From Gnetum montanum (Eukaryota > Streptophyta > Gnetopsida > Gnetales > Gnetaceae), in NCBI GenBank assembly GCA_015680685.1, contig MNCI01004881.1:180587-244586 (forward strand): 64,000 nucleotides of DNA, written 5' to 3'. The notes beneath the pieces were generated by a model that worked only from the letters and a program-made list of their open reading frames with translations, was not told where the DNA came from and did no database searches. Below are positions 45,129 through 56,100 of the stretch, piece by piece (position 1 is the stretch's first letter; each line of letters opens with the position of its first letter). A program made the position numbers and the translations under genes.

Positions 45129-46003
45129 TGATAATCGTACCAGATACAAGTGTTCACATACAACTAGGTCAAACTCCGTGGACAAGGCAATGCAACTATG
45201 TTAGTAATTGGTTAGAGTTCCCACATGAGCTAGTAAAATCGATACATATAGTTTAACTTATGATGAGGTGTATGATACTAATATTGTATGGACCATATTG
45301 CTCCTAGTAAACATAAAGTAAGTAGAATGGTTTCTAAATCTAAGTGATAGTAAACAAATCTAATTTAGCCTATGTGATAAGCATTTAGTCTTGACCGTCG
45401 GTTCACACCTTAGACTTCGTGCAACTACTACTGGGATTACCAAGCACCTCACTACTGAGTGTACCAAGTGATAATACTATTGAGTTACTAAGCAACTACA
45501 CTCAAGTGCTCAAGATTAATTCTACTCATTCTGCTTAACAATAGTAATGATAAAGTGCATAGAAAGTAAATTAGTAACTAGAGAAAACAATAAACATTAA
45601 GCTAAGTCAAAGCAAGAAAAATATTTTTTCCTAAGTGTAAATAGTAAAAACTAAGTAATGCTACAACAATGTAAAGTAATCTCGATCTTTATTTCCATGC
45701 ATGAAATGTGTCCAAGTACATTCCACTAGAATAAAGACTTCGTTCAATTACTAAACATCACATTGCAGGTATGCACTCCCAAGTCCTATGTGCTAAAATC
45801 AAGAAAATAAACTGACAGAATTTCACTAAGTGTGAAATGAAATTGTATATGGACCATGTGCCTAAGTGTTGTATTTATAAGTCTGCACATGTTCGTGATA
45901 TCATCTCTGACATCGTAGTTTGTGCCTCAATCTCAAGTACGTCATATTGTAGCTCCAATATTGGATACCTGATATCATAGCAAGTCAAAATTTGGATTTA
46001 TCA
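45129..46003 (-). mobile_element. Old gypsy LTR (family of element E)
   Basis: About 875 bp. Inverted with respect to 21935-22828, with which it shares the ACAAGTGTTCA, TGGGATTACCAAG, AATCTCGATCTTTATTTCC and CACATTGCAGG stretches and the inverted TATAAATA-like box near 45876. It ends GATTTATCA (start TGATAAATC on its own strand). The U3 shows decayed GATATCAT units. No gag or pol beside it. Flanks TTCCT and CCCCT match at only three of five bases, so whether it is solo is unclear. Confidence 0.6.
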
Positions 46004-47522
46004 CCCCTTATGTATGCCTTATAGTTTTGTACAACTTTTGCACAATGTTTTGTGCAACACCACATCATACATCTAATTATGTGTGGAAGTCCAAGTGCTC
46101 ATGCTCTTGATGAATATTGTGCAGCTTGGTTATGTAAATGATGAATATTGTGCCATTTGGTTGTATGATTTGGTGTATTTGGATTAAAAAGATGGTCTAA
46201 AAATTCTTAGTGGGCAACAAGTTAAATATGAATAATGAAATGTTAGGCTAATAGTAAGACACTTGAATTGGAAGCTTCAAGTCATGGGTTCGATTCTGGT
46301 GGAAAATACTAAGTTATATAAAGTTCTAATTGTACTATATATCTTGGGGTGTACCTGTGTTGCACTTATTTTGGGTTTCAACACCCCCTATAAAGTTAAA
46401 TACAGGTTAAAAAAATGTTTTGGGTTTCACACCACCTTATGAAACAATGTATATGGAGGGAAGACTCAAGATGGATTACGCATAGACAATCACACTGCCT
46501 ACAAACACACCATTCCTAAACTACATAAATACAAGACATAGTGTGAAGGGTCTTACCCTAATAACTCTAGATTATAGGTTTGATTCTATGGGGTAACACT
46601 AAGTTATAAATTAAAAAATATTTTGTAAAACAAAATTTTAGTAGATCCAAAGGGTCTCAATGGCCCTTGGTAAGTTAGCAAGGAATTTTGGCTGAGGCAA
46701 TCGTGTTTGTTTGTTTGTTTGTTTTTTTTTTTTTGAAATCGGCTCAGTAAAATTTTCAGTTTTAATTTTAGTTTTACAAATATAACAAAGATGCATGCAA
46801 CATCACAACAAAACAACATACAACTAGCAATGAAATTGGGAAATGGCTAGAGAAAGAGAGGATGGACAAGTCATTCTGCATTTATCAATCTTGTTTCCTA
46901 GTCTGCAGTCAAGCTTGTATAACATAATGTTCATTATTAAGATCGTCTCAGCCAATTTATAAATATATATATATCTATGTTAGTAATAATAGAATCATCT
47001 CTACTCACACGGTCTGGTATCGTAAGTACGACTTTATTTGAGCATAGGTTTTGGGTTTTGCTGTTTTGCAGAGGCTATACAACTGAACAATGCACAGCAG
47101 CAGACCGGTAGGACATGAAGTTGCTATCGAAGGAAGGAACGTTTAGCATGGAAAGTTCGACTTACCCATTTTAAAAAACTGCTAATTTCAGATTTTCGAT
47201 GGACAGCCTTGGATGCTCGTGGGTCCCAGTCTTCAAGGTTTATTTACAAACCTGTTTAACTTTTTCATTATACTCTGTTCGAAGCGCTAACGCAGACAGA
47301 AACTTCGTTCCATTGAATATGAGAAAACAGTGCACTGCAATTGGTTACAATTAATGAAGGAAAGTTAAGCTCAGCACTTTTTGATCACATCTGTTGCAAA
47401 CAGAAAGTAGCTCGTGCAAATGTTTGACTGTAGGTTGAATATCCTCAAACTGGAGCCGTTGCCGGTTACCGCACATAGATATGGAGAGGCGACATTCTTC
47501 TTTTGTGCATTAAATGCCCCAC
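46004..47522. other. Intergenic sequence upstream of the lectin gene
   Basis: No gene recognised. It holds (GTTT)n with a T run at about 46704-46733 and the dispersed repeat 46878-46990. Confidence 0.45.
46878..46990. repeat. Dispersed repeat, copy 2
   Basis: See 24683-24800: same orientation, same internal order, both followed by a TA run. Confidence 0.65.
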
Positions 47523-47530
47523 TATAAAAA
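47523..47530 (+). promoter_or_regulatory. TATA box of the lectin gene
   Basis: TATAAAAA followed by a GC-containing leader, 136 bp before the ATG at 47659. Confidence 0.65.
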
Positions 47531-47658
47531 GGATGCGATGCACGCTAAAATGAATCGTCAGCCAAGAAGAAAGTAGCAACAGAAGCAGCAGGATCATTCT
47601 TGAATTTTGGGTTTTCGGGTCTTGGATTGGGGAGTTTTTTAAATCAGCAAATTCGAGA

Positions 47659-48694
47659 ATGAATACTTACGGAGGCCAGCACAGAAAGGAAGTCAATGGC
47701 GAGATTGTAAAGCTGTATTGCCAAGCAAATCCTGATCTGTGCCTGGCTAACAGAAATGGCCATGTTGTCATGACATTCGCCAACGAATCTGACCCAAACC
47801 AGGCACATTATAAATATATGCTCCTTTGTTTAGTCTTAGGCCTTTAGCCCAACTATTTTATTTTGCTTTTCAATTTGAGATTCTGATTTCAAATGTATGT
47901 TCAGTTTTAGGCCTGCCTTTTAGTTTGCTTGTCAAGAAAAAGTTGGTTCCCAGCAGAATTTTAAGGATTTTGTAGAATCTGAGACTGCTTTTGGTTGAGA
48001 TCAGTTTGGGATTTTGTAGGTTTTTATGTAAATGGTATGTTTTTTGAATGCAGCAATGGATAATGAACAGCTCTTGGAGAGTCAAGTCCAAGGACTCTAC
48101 AGGTTTTCCTGCGTTTGCTCTCGTCAACAGGGCTACGGGCCAGGCCCTCAGGCATGGCAGCCTTGAGTTTGAAAAGGTTTACCATCATGCCATATTGAGA
48201 TAATAAGGTAGTCAAATTCTGGAAAATAATTTCACTTTTAGCCTTGTTTTCTTGATCCTGAAATTATACAGAAGCTTTCAAAGTCTGAAAACTTATGAAA
48301 ATGTACATGAAATCATTCTGGTTTCCTATCAAGATTATAATTCTTACATTTATGAAACCATATCTTATTTTTTGAAACCATATTATTTTTTAACGTTCTC
48401 TAGATTCATCATTATCTTCTGTATGACAACAATGCAGGTAACCCTGGGGTGTATCACAATGATGACCTCAACGAGGCTGTTTTGTTCACCCAAAGCCAGT
48501 ACGTGGACAAGAGCTACCAGTGCATTAGGCCTGTGAATAATATCCAGCTCAACCTTGATGCCGCCCTTCATGCTCAAGACCCCAACAGGCCTTCTGACCG
48601 TGGTGTTGTGGTGGACGGGTCAACTGTGGCTATAACCAGGTGGATCCACAAGGACACACAAAAAATGGAAAATGTCTTCTGTTTCCGTCATTGA
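47659..48694 (+). CDS. Euonymus-type (EUL) lectin, first domain of a two-domain gene
   Basis: EUL proteins are nucleocytoplasmic beta-trefoil lectins binding mannose- or galactose-containing glycans, often stress-induced. Exon 1 is 47659-47802 (VKLYCQANPDLCLANRNGHV, ending DPNQ). Exon 2 is 48054-48176 (QWIMNSSWRVKSKDS, FPAFALVNRATGQALRHG). Exon 3 begins at about 48404 or 48438 and reads NPGVYHNDDLNEAVLFTQSQ, YQCIRPVNNIQLNLDAALHA and VVDGSTVAITRWIHKD. No signal peptide, as usual for EUL. Oddities: intron 1 would need a GC donor (AG/GCACAT); the usual exon-3 acceptor at 48437 is one base out of frame, while TAG/ATTCAT at 48403 keeps it; and a run of six A near 48659 shifts the expected QKWK end, so the frame ends at 48694 unless spliced onward. 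Confidence 0.75.
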
Positions 48695-48869
48695 ATACTA
48701 TTTTTCTAATTTTTTACGAAAAAAAAAACCTAGTGCCTTTTTGCTTTGCACATTATTTTTGATCTTTGATTATTATTTTCTCTTTCAGAGAATCATTATA
48801 CTCTTGCATTGTATATGCATACTGAAATCTAACTGGTTTCCTACTGATTGATTGTGTTTAACTTTGCAG

Positions 48870-49974
48870 TGAGTGCATCCCAGAGATCTGGACATATTAA
48901 CGCATACCAGCCTGAGCCTGAGCCTGAGCCTGAGCCTGCTGTGCATATTAGCTTATAGCAGTCCCAGCTTGCCCAGCCTGCAGCTGCTGATTTTGACTAC
49001 GGTAGATCATCTAAGAAAGACGAACCCAAAGCCATTGAGGATGATTATGGTTACAGCAGTAAACCATGTAAGGAGGAGAAATCCAAACTTTCTAATGGAA
49101 CTCTTGTGAGGATTCATTGTGATGCCAATCATGATTTCTGCCAGAGGCCATGTTGCAGTGCTGGCAGTTTCCGATCCTCATGATTCTATTCAGGTGTTTG
49201 TTCTTCCAATTTTTGCATTTTTAGATAGAAATATGTATTTATCTTGAGGAATAATGAACTATAGAAGGAATTTCCAATAATAAAATTCATAACGTATGCA
49301 CAGTGTAATGTAGCATTAGATTATCGGAAGTATTATAGGTCTTTTCTTCCCCTTTTGTGGGTATGACAGCAATGGATCAAAGTTGATTCATGGGGCCTAA
49401 AGATAAAGGATGAGGTTGGTTCCCCTGCATTTGCCCTGGTGAACAAGGCCACAGGTCTGGCTCTCAAACATGGATACAATCAATCGGATCAGGTAAGGAA
49501 TTTGATCATTTTTCAGCTATCGCAATTTATTCTTAAAGACAGATCAACCTTCCGTAATCTTGGCCGTGTGTTAACAATATGGGTTATATTTTGTCAGTTA
49601 CCTCTATTAAAAGTTAAATATTTATTTATCGCTCACAGTCTTTCATATCTTAAATTACTGAAAAAAAATCTTAATTTCGAGAACAGGTGTTGTTGAAGGA
49701 ATACAAACCTGACAAGGTGGATGACTCCATTCTGTGGACAATGAGCCAAGATTTTGGCAATAGTTACCGGTGCGTGAGGCGTGTGAGAAATATTAGACTC
49801 AATCTGGATGCCAAAATGGCTGACGGCCGTTATGGTGGCATTCATGATGGGAATGAGCTCGTTATATTTGAGTGGAAGAAGCAGAGAAACCAAGTCTGGA
49901 GATTCGAACCTGTTTGCTACTGTGAGCATTCCTGCACCACATCTGCTCTGGAATTTTGCCCATATAAAATTTAA
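48870..49974 (+). pseudogene. EUL lectin, linker and disrupted second domain
   Basis: The linker exon (acceptor at 48869) encodes a Pro-Glu repeat and KKDEPKAIEDDYGY, then the start of a second EUL domain (GTLVRIHCDANHDFC). The following RGHVAVLAVSDPHDSIQ is in another frame: about 11 bp seem lost compared with domain 1 near 49142. Next exons: 49370-49492 (QWIKVDSWGLKIKDEVG, SPAFALVNKATGLALKHG) and from 49687 (VLLKEYKPDKVDDSILWTMS, IRLNLDAKMADGRYGG, WRFEP). The frame ends at 49974, or at a TGA formed by splicing 49921 to 50035. An in-frame TAG (48957-48959) also breaks the linker. Two-domain EUL proteins are known in plants, so this was once a full EULD-type gene. Assembly error cannot be excluded. 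Confidence 0.7.
48911..48940 (+). repeat. CCTGAG hexanucleotide repeat (Pro-Glu linker)
   Basis: Four exact CCTGAG units and a fifth CCTGCT, in frame as (PE)4-PA. A flexible acidic linker between the two lectin domains. Confidence 0.9.
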
Positions 49975-50066
49975 GTTTCAGTTTTATATATCATCAGACT
50001 AATACTGAATATGCCGTTGTTTGTCTGGTTGCAGGAAATGTCTGATTCTCTCAAATAAACAATGAC

Positions 50067-50826
50067 AATAATAATAATGCAGATGTGGAAGACTAGGGAG
50101 TTTTATGATGGTTATTTGGTTTTGGGTTCTGATAAATGTTGTGATGCTTCAGCACTTTTTGCCGTTTATCCACTTTCTTTTCGGATTCACTTAGGATCGT
50201 GCAAGCCTCCTATGGCTTTTTGTTGATGAGATTGTATTGAGTCTGCAGTTATCTATAATAATAATAATTAATAATAAAATATGAGATATGCTTGCTTCCA
50301 GACTTTAAATCTTCTTCTGTTAGCTTTGCAATAATCGCAATCGTTGCCCACTTTCTTCTGCGAAAGAAGTCTTAATATACGTTACCGCCGTAGCGACGTT
50401 TGCCACCAAAACTATGCGAATCATCAGAATATTACACATTTCAAAAATAAGAAATACTTTTCCGTTTCAAGTATTCGGTCTTCGCAGCATCACTTCTACG
50501 TAATTTACAAGGAATGATTTCATAGCATCTTTGTTACGTACTACAGGGATTGTTTGTAACGGCCGACTTCTCGATCAAGTTAAAAGATTTCAATTAAGAC
50601 ATATTTCAATTAACAGTTTTTCGGCTTCAGCGCTTCTTTAAAATATCTCATTAAAAAAATCGTAATAATCCACTGCTTTCATTTTATGTAACCTTGTTTC
50701 TAATTTAATGATGTGATTGTTTGAAATTGTGCAAATTTCGAAATGAACTTTAACTAGATAAGATATTATATTTATATGATTAAAAGCTAATATAAAAATT
50801 GAACAAAAAAAAACAATTTCTAGAGG
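50067..50826. other. Intergenic sequence after the lectin gene
   Basis: Probable 3' end of the lectin transcript (ATAATAATAATTAATAATAA at about 50256-50276) and AT-rich spacer. No gene seen. Confidence 0.45.
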
Positions 50827-51262
50827 TGCAAGCGGGTGTGGAAGGGTGGGGAGGCTCTTCTAGTATTTTAGGAAAATACACACACATTAGTCTAAGGAGT
50901 GTAGCACATATGCCTTCAATAAACATATAAGTGACAAGACTAATGAGACATGCACATGCATAACCATATAAAGGACTTCCATGTACACACAGATATTTTT
51001 CCCCTAAAGAAAGCTATGACACATTTCTACATTAATGCATCTAATCCTAAGCCCCCATTTTGTAGAGAAGGGGTGGCGCTTGTGCTAGAAAGCCCAAATC
51101 CTCCCCAACAAGCTTACATACCCTTCTTATATAATTTACAAGGAATCACATTAATGTAGTTCTTTAAGATGATGGTTAATATTACATGGAATCTATAAGA
51201 ATTTTCATACTTCTTCAACCCTTATTTTGGAGAGAAACAACCTTCGAATTACCAATAGGGCA
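50827..51262 (-). mobile_element. Putative LTR of the chromovirus-like remnant
   Basis: On the minus strand, CTAGGGGAGAGTATAAGAAAG (a polypurine-like stretch, 51285-51265) is followed by TGCCCTATTGG and, further on, a TATATAAG box (about 51130). The left end at TGCAAGCGGG (50827) is a guess from the TG...CA rule. No second LTR in the window supports it. Confidence 0.35.
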
Positions 51263-51285
51263 TGCTTTCTTATACTCTCCCCTAG

Positions 51286-52140
51286 TTAAAAGAAGCAAAA
51301 ATCTAAGAGCTTAAGTTTTTGTTCCTTTACTTTCCAACTATGGATGACACATTGAATATTGATGATAATTGTTTAAATAAAAGCCCATCCAAAAATTGTA
51401 GATAAGAAAGTTTAATGACTAAGATTATTCAACTATAAGGCATGAATGTTGAACTCAACTTATTATCCAATAGAGTCTTAGAGATATTCACATAACCCGG
51501 GTTAAGAAAAAAAAGGTTTATCATTTTTCATGCAAACTATACCAACTTTTTTACCTAGAGAAAAATTTACTTGTGACATGTGATCCAATTCTCCATCTTT
51601 GGTAGTGAATGAGAGTATAGGGTTGATCCTATGTGTCTAAGGAGAGACTACTTTGTATCTTTGGGGAACCACTTCCCATCCCTTGTGGTAGTCTGACACT
51701 AACATGAGCAGGGATGTTTGAGACTTTAGCCTCAATGTAACATCATCCAACTCCATAGTTTAGGCTAGAATACATTAGGTATTTACCCCTCAAAAGCAGG
51801 GCATCTTGGATCCAATTAGCACTATTTAGCTTGTCTTACATTCATTTTTTTATTTTTTTAAATTATTTATTTTATTTTTATACTATTTACAGATAACATT
51901 ATGACTCTTCTTGGGATGTGGCAACACGAGGACAACAAGCCCTCGTAGATCTACAAAGGTAGATCAATGTGATTCTTTGTGCAAAACTTCACAAGGAATG
52001 TCTGCTTGTGTTTGAGAGTATACCAATCCTTCCAAGTATTCTTATCTAAGGATATGCCTTACCAATGCACGAAAAACTCCACCTTTTGAAGAGGAGCATA
52101 TTTAGTTATGTGCATGTTAACAATGAAATGTATCTATCAT
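51286..52140 (-). other. 3' part of the chromovirus-like remnant
   Basis: Between the putative LTR and the integrase remnant. No ORF and no motif recognised. Confidence 0.35.
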
Positions 52141-52655
52141 CCTTTTATAAATTCAATGTTTGGAGGTCCTTAAGACCACCTCTGAGTTGGATCAACATCT
52201 CTAGGACCAAACTTATCAACATGAAAACATTGAACACCAAATGATACTTTGCTAGATATGTTGGTAATTGCAACCTATATGCAACTAGGTTGACACATGA
52301 AATCACTTTAAATGATCCATCATAACACTTGAGAAACTTTAGATTAGTAGTCTTTTTAGTCTAACCTACCTTGAATGATCCATTTTCAAGAGAGCCTATT
52401 CACTCACTTGGAACTCTAATGGTTTATGCTTATTATCAACATACTTTTTCATATGTTGAATAGATTTTTCCATGTACAATCTAGCCACTTATATTCTATT
52501 TTTCCAAGATTGCATGAACTCATTAGCTAATGGCTTTTGACCTTGACATGAGGTTTCCAATAGTTGAGATATTGTTGGTTGCCTTCCTAAGGCCAACTCT
52601 ACTAGAGGAAATCTTGTGGCAAAGGGCTTTTGAATATTGTAGCTAAACTATACCA
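52141..52655 (-). pseudogene. Integrase C-terminus of a second gypsy lineage (chromovirus-like)
   Basis: Minus-strand readings, with frameshifts: LALGRQPTISQLLE, ANEFMQSWKNRI, ARLYMEKSIQHMKKYVDNKH, PLEFQVSE, LKCYDGSFKVIS and VAYRLQLPTYLAKYHLVFNV. These follow the order of the integrase tail of chromovirus-type gypsy elements (RSYLEKSQRRMKKWADKKR / YEGPF / AYRLELP / HPVFHVS). It is unrelated in wording to A1, B and C. Element D is inserted in it, so it is older. Confidence 0.7.
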
Positions 52656-52659
52656 TGGA
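52655..52659. repeat. Putative target-site duplication of element D (left)
   Basis: ATGGA precedes the LTR terminus. The right copy lies outside the window. Confidence 0.5.
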
Positions 52660-53553
52660 TGATGAGCGACAAGGTACCCCTACGCTCAACGATACGAGTA
52701 CAAGCATTTCAGGCATGATCTGGCTGAATTCCAAGGACTAAGTGCTTATACGCCCTTGTGGAACAAGGATGGGTTGGTTGATCGTTGTCTTTCCAAGCTT
52801 ACCTGTATGTCACGATTGTATGGTTAAGTAAGCTTGAGGCATATGATTTTTATAGCTTTTATGTTTTTAAGTCCTGCACTAGTAGGGAAGGAGAGAGAGA
52901 TAACTAAGTGGCTAAATTAACTTAACTCCTGATTAACTAGGCTTTAACTAATCCTAACACCAGCATCTGTTCCCACTCGCCGTACACATCCTGAATCAGT
53001 GCAACACTGCTGGGATTACCAAATGCTAATCATTACTAGGTTACCAAGCGTTACACGCATGCTCGAAGTGGTTGTGCTTGTGTAATTTAATGATTTGCTT
53101 AATTGATCAAAATGAATTATTGTGCTAATAACAAAAATGTAAAGTGCATAAAATAAAATAAAATAAAATAAATGCATAAGAAAACAAATCTCAAGTGATG
53201 CAAGGATGAATCAAAGAGCTCATCTTTATTGCCATACACAAGGTGTGCTTAGGTACATAATGCTCGAATAAAATCCATCCACACTTAGACCTCCTACTAT
53301 GGGCACTTGGAAAATATTCTAACTTTCAAACAAACTACAAGATTTTCACTACTTGATTGCTAAAAGACTTCCTTTCCAATTGCATGCTTGGGTACTATAT
53401 TTATAGGCTTGGGAGCAACTACTCTAATAATTAGAGTAACCACTCTAATAATTAGAATAAACTGCTAGAGTAACTGCTCTAATAATTAGAATAAACCACT
53501 AGAGTAACTACTCTAATAATTAGAATAAACCGCTAGAGTAACCACTCTCATCA
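52660..53553 (-). mobile_element. D 3' LTR
   Basis: 894 bp, TGATGAGCGAC to CTCATCA, followed by TACCCCCATGACT. R and U5 match the family. The U3 beyond the inverted TATA has no GATATCGCG units but the AT-rich array described separately. (AAAAT)n lies at 53149-53171. Confidence 0.85.
53415..53550. repeat. AT-rich tandem array in the D LTR U3
   Basis: About four units around the core CTCTAATAATTAGA, each followed by ATAAACNGCTAGAGTAAC (spacing about 43 bp after the first). CTCTAATAATTAGAG is itself a near-palindrome. It occupies the place of the GATATCGCG array in related LTRs. Confidence 0.8.
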
Positions 53554-54928
53554 TACCCCCATGACTAAATGAAAACTCGTCCTCGATTTTCTTACAAAAT
53601 ATTGGGAAGGTATGAGATTATTGACTAAATGAAAACTGGCGGTGGAATGGGATGATAGACTCAATGTGCCCAGTGACGGATCAATAAGCATATTACAACA
53701 TTGTGGTGAACACTCGTACATAAATGACATCCAAGCCTTTATTTGGTAGCTTGTAGAGAAAGAGAGAAAGAAAATGAAGCATGTCGCCGCCAATGCTAAG
53801 ATTGCACCTTCCATTGTTTATCCATAGCCATGTCACCAGACTTGCTCCTTTTGTAAATGCTCTAGTTCCAGTCCATCTTGAGGGCTTCCTCCAAGCCCAA
53901 TCCATAGTTTGTATGATCACCATCTGCACACATAACACAGTCACAAATAAGCAAGGATAGATAAACCATAATGTAGTTGATACCTTGCCTCGATATGAAG
54001 TGCATTGGCTGAGTTGTGGTTATGGAAGAAACTAGTTTAGAGATTTACCACTGGTAACTACCCAAGGTTTAGGGGGTTAGGCAATTAGTAAAATGGAAAA
54101 AATTGAAATATTTATGCCAAGGCCCCCACGACTAAGAGTAAACCTCTGGTAGCTATAAGATGGAAAAATATGATGAACAAGAAAGATGGGAAAAATAACA
54201 ACGGCAACGCCAATAAAATGGATGCCATAGATGGGGTTGAAACAAGAAATGATTGATTGCAAAAAATGTTTAAGGAAAAGAAGTTAACAATTGCACCAAA
54301 AAAGGAATGCCAATGGGTCCTCCCCAAAGCAGGCTCATGCCTTTTATTCCTTGACAAACCCACAAACCAAAGAGTCTGTAGGCTCTAGGAATGTCATTTG
54401 GAAGAAAGAGTTAAAAACTTACCCACAAGAATTCACCAAAGAAAAATAATGCATCAACCTAGAATGGACTAATGATAAAATTGGCAATGAGGTGGAAAAT
54501 GGGAAGAAAGATGGAGAGGAGAGAATGGAATGGAATCCCAAGAACAAGGTTGTGTAAAGTCCCTTGTGTAGTTCATGGTTAATATGACTAACTAGAACTC
54601 ATCCCAAATCTAGACTCAAACAAACCACATCCAGTAACCTCGCATCAACACACTTGACCAATCCATCCACTTGAAGTAACAAGAATGCTTCCACAAAGAG
54701 ACACCACCATTCCAAGGAGAGCGAGATGGAGAAGCAGGAAGCAAGAAAGGGCCTTAGTTAGAGGGAACCTTCAGGCATGGATAACATGTCTTTGCAGTTC
54801 CATAACCAGTGCTTGTAGCCCATATTACTTTATTATGTCTAAGGGGTGTGCTTTGAATTCTCACATCTTTTTTTTCTATGTTTATGCATGAGAACCACAC
54901 CATGCAAAGCTTATTTTTATTCACTTAG
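53554..54928 (-). other. D 3' region
   Basis: Polypurine-like motifs at 53556-53566 and 54123-54133. The conserved GGTCCTCCCCAAAGC block is at about 54317-54340. The minus-strand ORF 53693-53944 matches the partly open block of A2 (5991-6227). The sequence ends at the C insertion. Confidence 0.75.
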
Positions 54929-55958
54929 TGATGAGATGCGATATCGCATGCACTGCGATATCGCATGCACTGCGATATCGCATACACAATATCGCGGCCA
55001 TCGCGATATCGCATCCCATGTGATATCGTGTACACAATATCGCATCATCCCCTGTGATATCGCGTACGCGATATCGCGGTCCGCCACCAAATCTATAAAT
55101 AAGAGGTGGCACTCCCCTCATTTCTCATCCTAGGCTAGAAGTAGCGAAGCTATAGCAGTTTAGTCACTCCAGAGATAGAATATTTTCCATGTGCCTGCAG
55201 TAGGAGTCCCCAAGTGAACGGATCTTTATTCAAGTAGCTTTGTACCTGAATGCAAGTTGTGTACGAAAATAAAGACGAGCTTTGTGAATAAACCTTGTAG
55301 TGCATGGAATAGGTTTATTATTTGTTATTTCTTACCTGTCATTTATTACATGCATTAGCGCGGCATGTGTACGACTTGGTTACGAGCATTGACGAATGTG
55401 TATGGCTAACCAAGGAATCGGCTACTCATTACGATTAGATTCTCTCACCCTTATCTTCTAGAACGTGCGATGAGTATGACTTGATTACGAGCATCTACGG
55501 ATGTGTACGGCTACTCAAGGAATCAGCTACTCATCATGCTTAGGCTAGTTAGGTGCCTCAGTATGACCACTTCGAGCACGTGCGTTACGTGTGGTGATCC
55601 CAGTAACGATTAGCATTTGGTAGCCACAGTTGCATAGTACAGGGTGTGTACGGTAAGTGGGAATGGATGTTGACGCTAGTTAATTTAGACTTAGGACATT
55701 AGTTAGAGTTAGCTAGTTTCTCAACCCTTTGCTCTTAGCGTAGAAGACATAAAATCAGAAAATACCAAAAAAATCATATACCTCGGACTTACTTAACTAT
55801 ACATTGTGACAACAACAAGTAAGTTTGGGAAGACAACGAATGATTAACCCTAAGTGTTCCATGGGGCGTTTATGCATTTAGTCTGCGGAGTTCGACCGGA
55901 TTGCACGTGCAACGCTCATTTCGTATGGTTGAGTGTAGGGGTACCTCGCCACTCATCA
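54929..55958 (+). mobile_element. C 5' LTR
   Basis: 1030 bp, TGATGAG to CTCATCA. U3 (54935-55080) has about eight GATATCGCR-type palindromes, more than any other copy. TATAAATA at 55094-55101. Confidence 0.9.
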
Positions 55959-55977
55959 TTGGCGCCGTTGCCAGGGA
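55959..55977 (+). promoter_or_regulatory. C primer-binding site (tRNA-Asp)
   Basis: TTGGCGCCGTTGCCAGGGA follows the LTR. TGGCGCCGTTGCC is the exact complement of the 3' end of plant tRNA-Asp including CCA; the next bases have one mismatch. Confidence 0.85.
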
Positions 55978-56100
55978 CTAAGTGTTTGTGCGCTGAATAG
56001 GACATAAGGGATATCACTCACATCATTGTGAGCCTTAATGAACCTTAGGGTTAATCAAGAAAAAAAATTATATAATGGTAAAATCAGCACACTGATAAAA

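Larger units (their letters stand above)
52660..54928 (-). mobile_element. Ty3/gypsy element D (3' part), interrupted by element C
   Basis: 3' LTR 52660-53553, polypurine tract 53556-53566 and 3' region 53554-54928 with the conserved motifs of A1, A2 and B. It stops at 54928, where element C begins. The remainder (pol, gag, 5' LTR) must lie beyond C, outside the window. Confidence 0.82.

Noticed and set aside
45124-46008. Target duplication around the old LTR at 45129-46003
   Set aside because: TTCCT and CCCCT agree at only three of five positions, too little to call.
53551-53814. Minus-strand ORF of 87 codons with a hydrophobic stretch, possible membrane protein
   Set aside because: Lies in the D 3' region next to the polypurine tract; the hydrophobic part is not open in the homologous A1 and C sequence.
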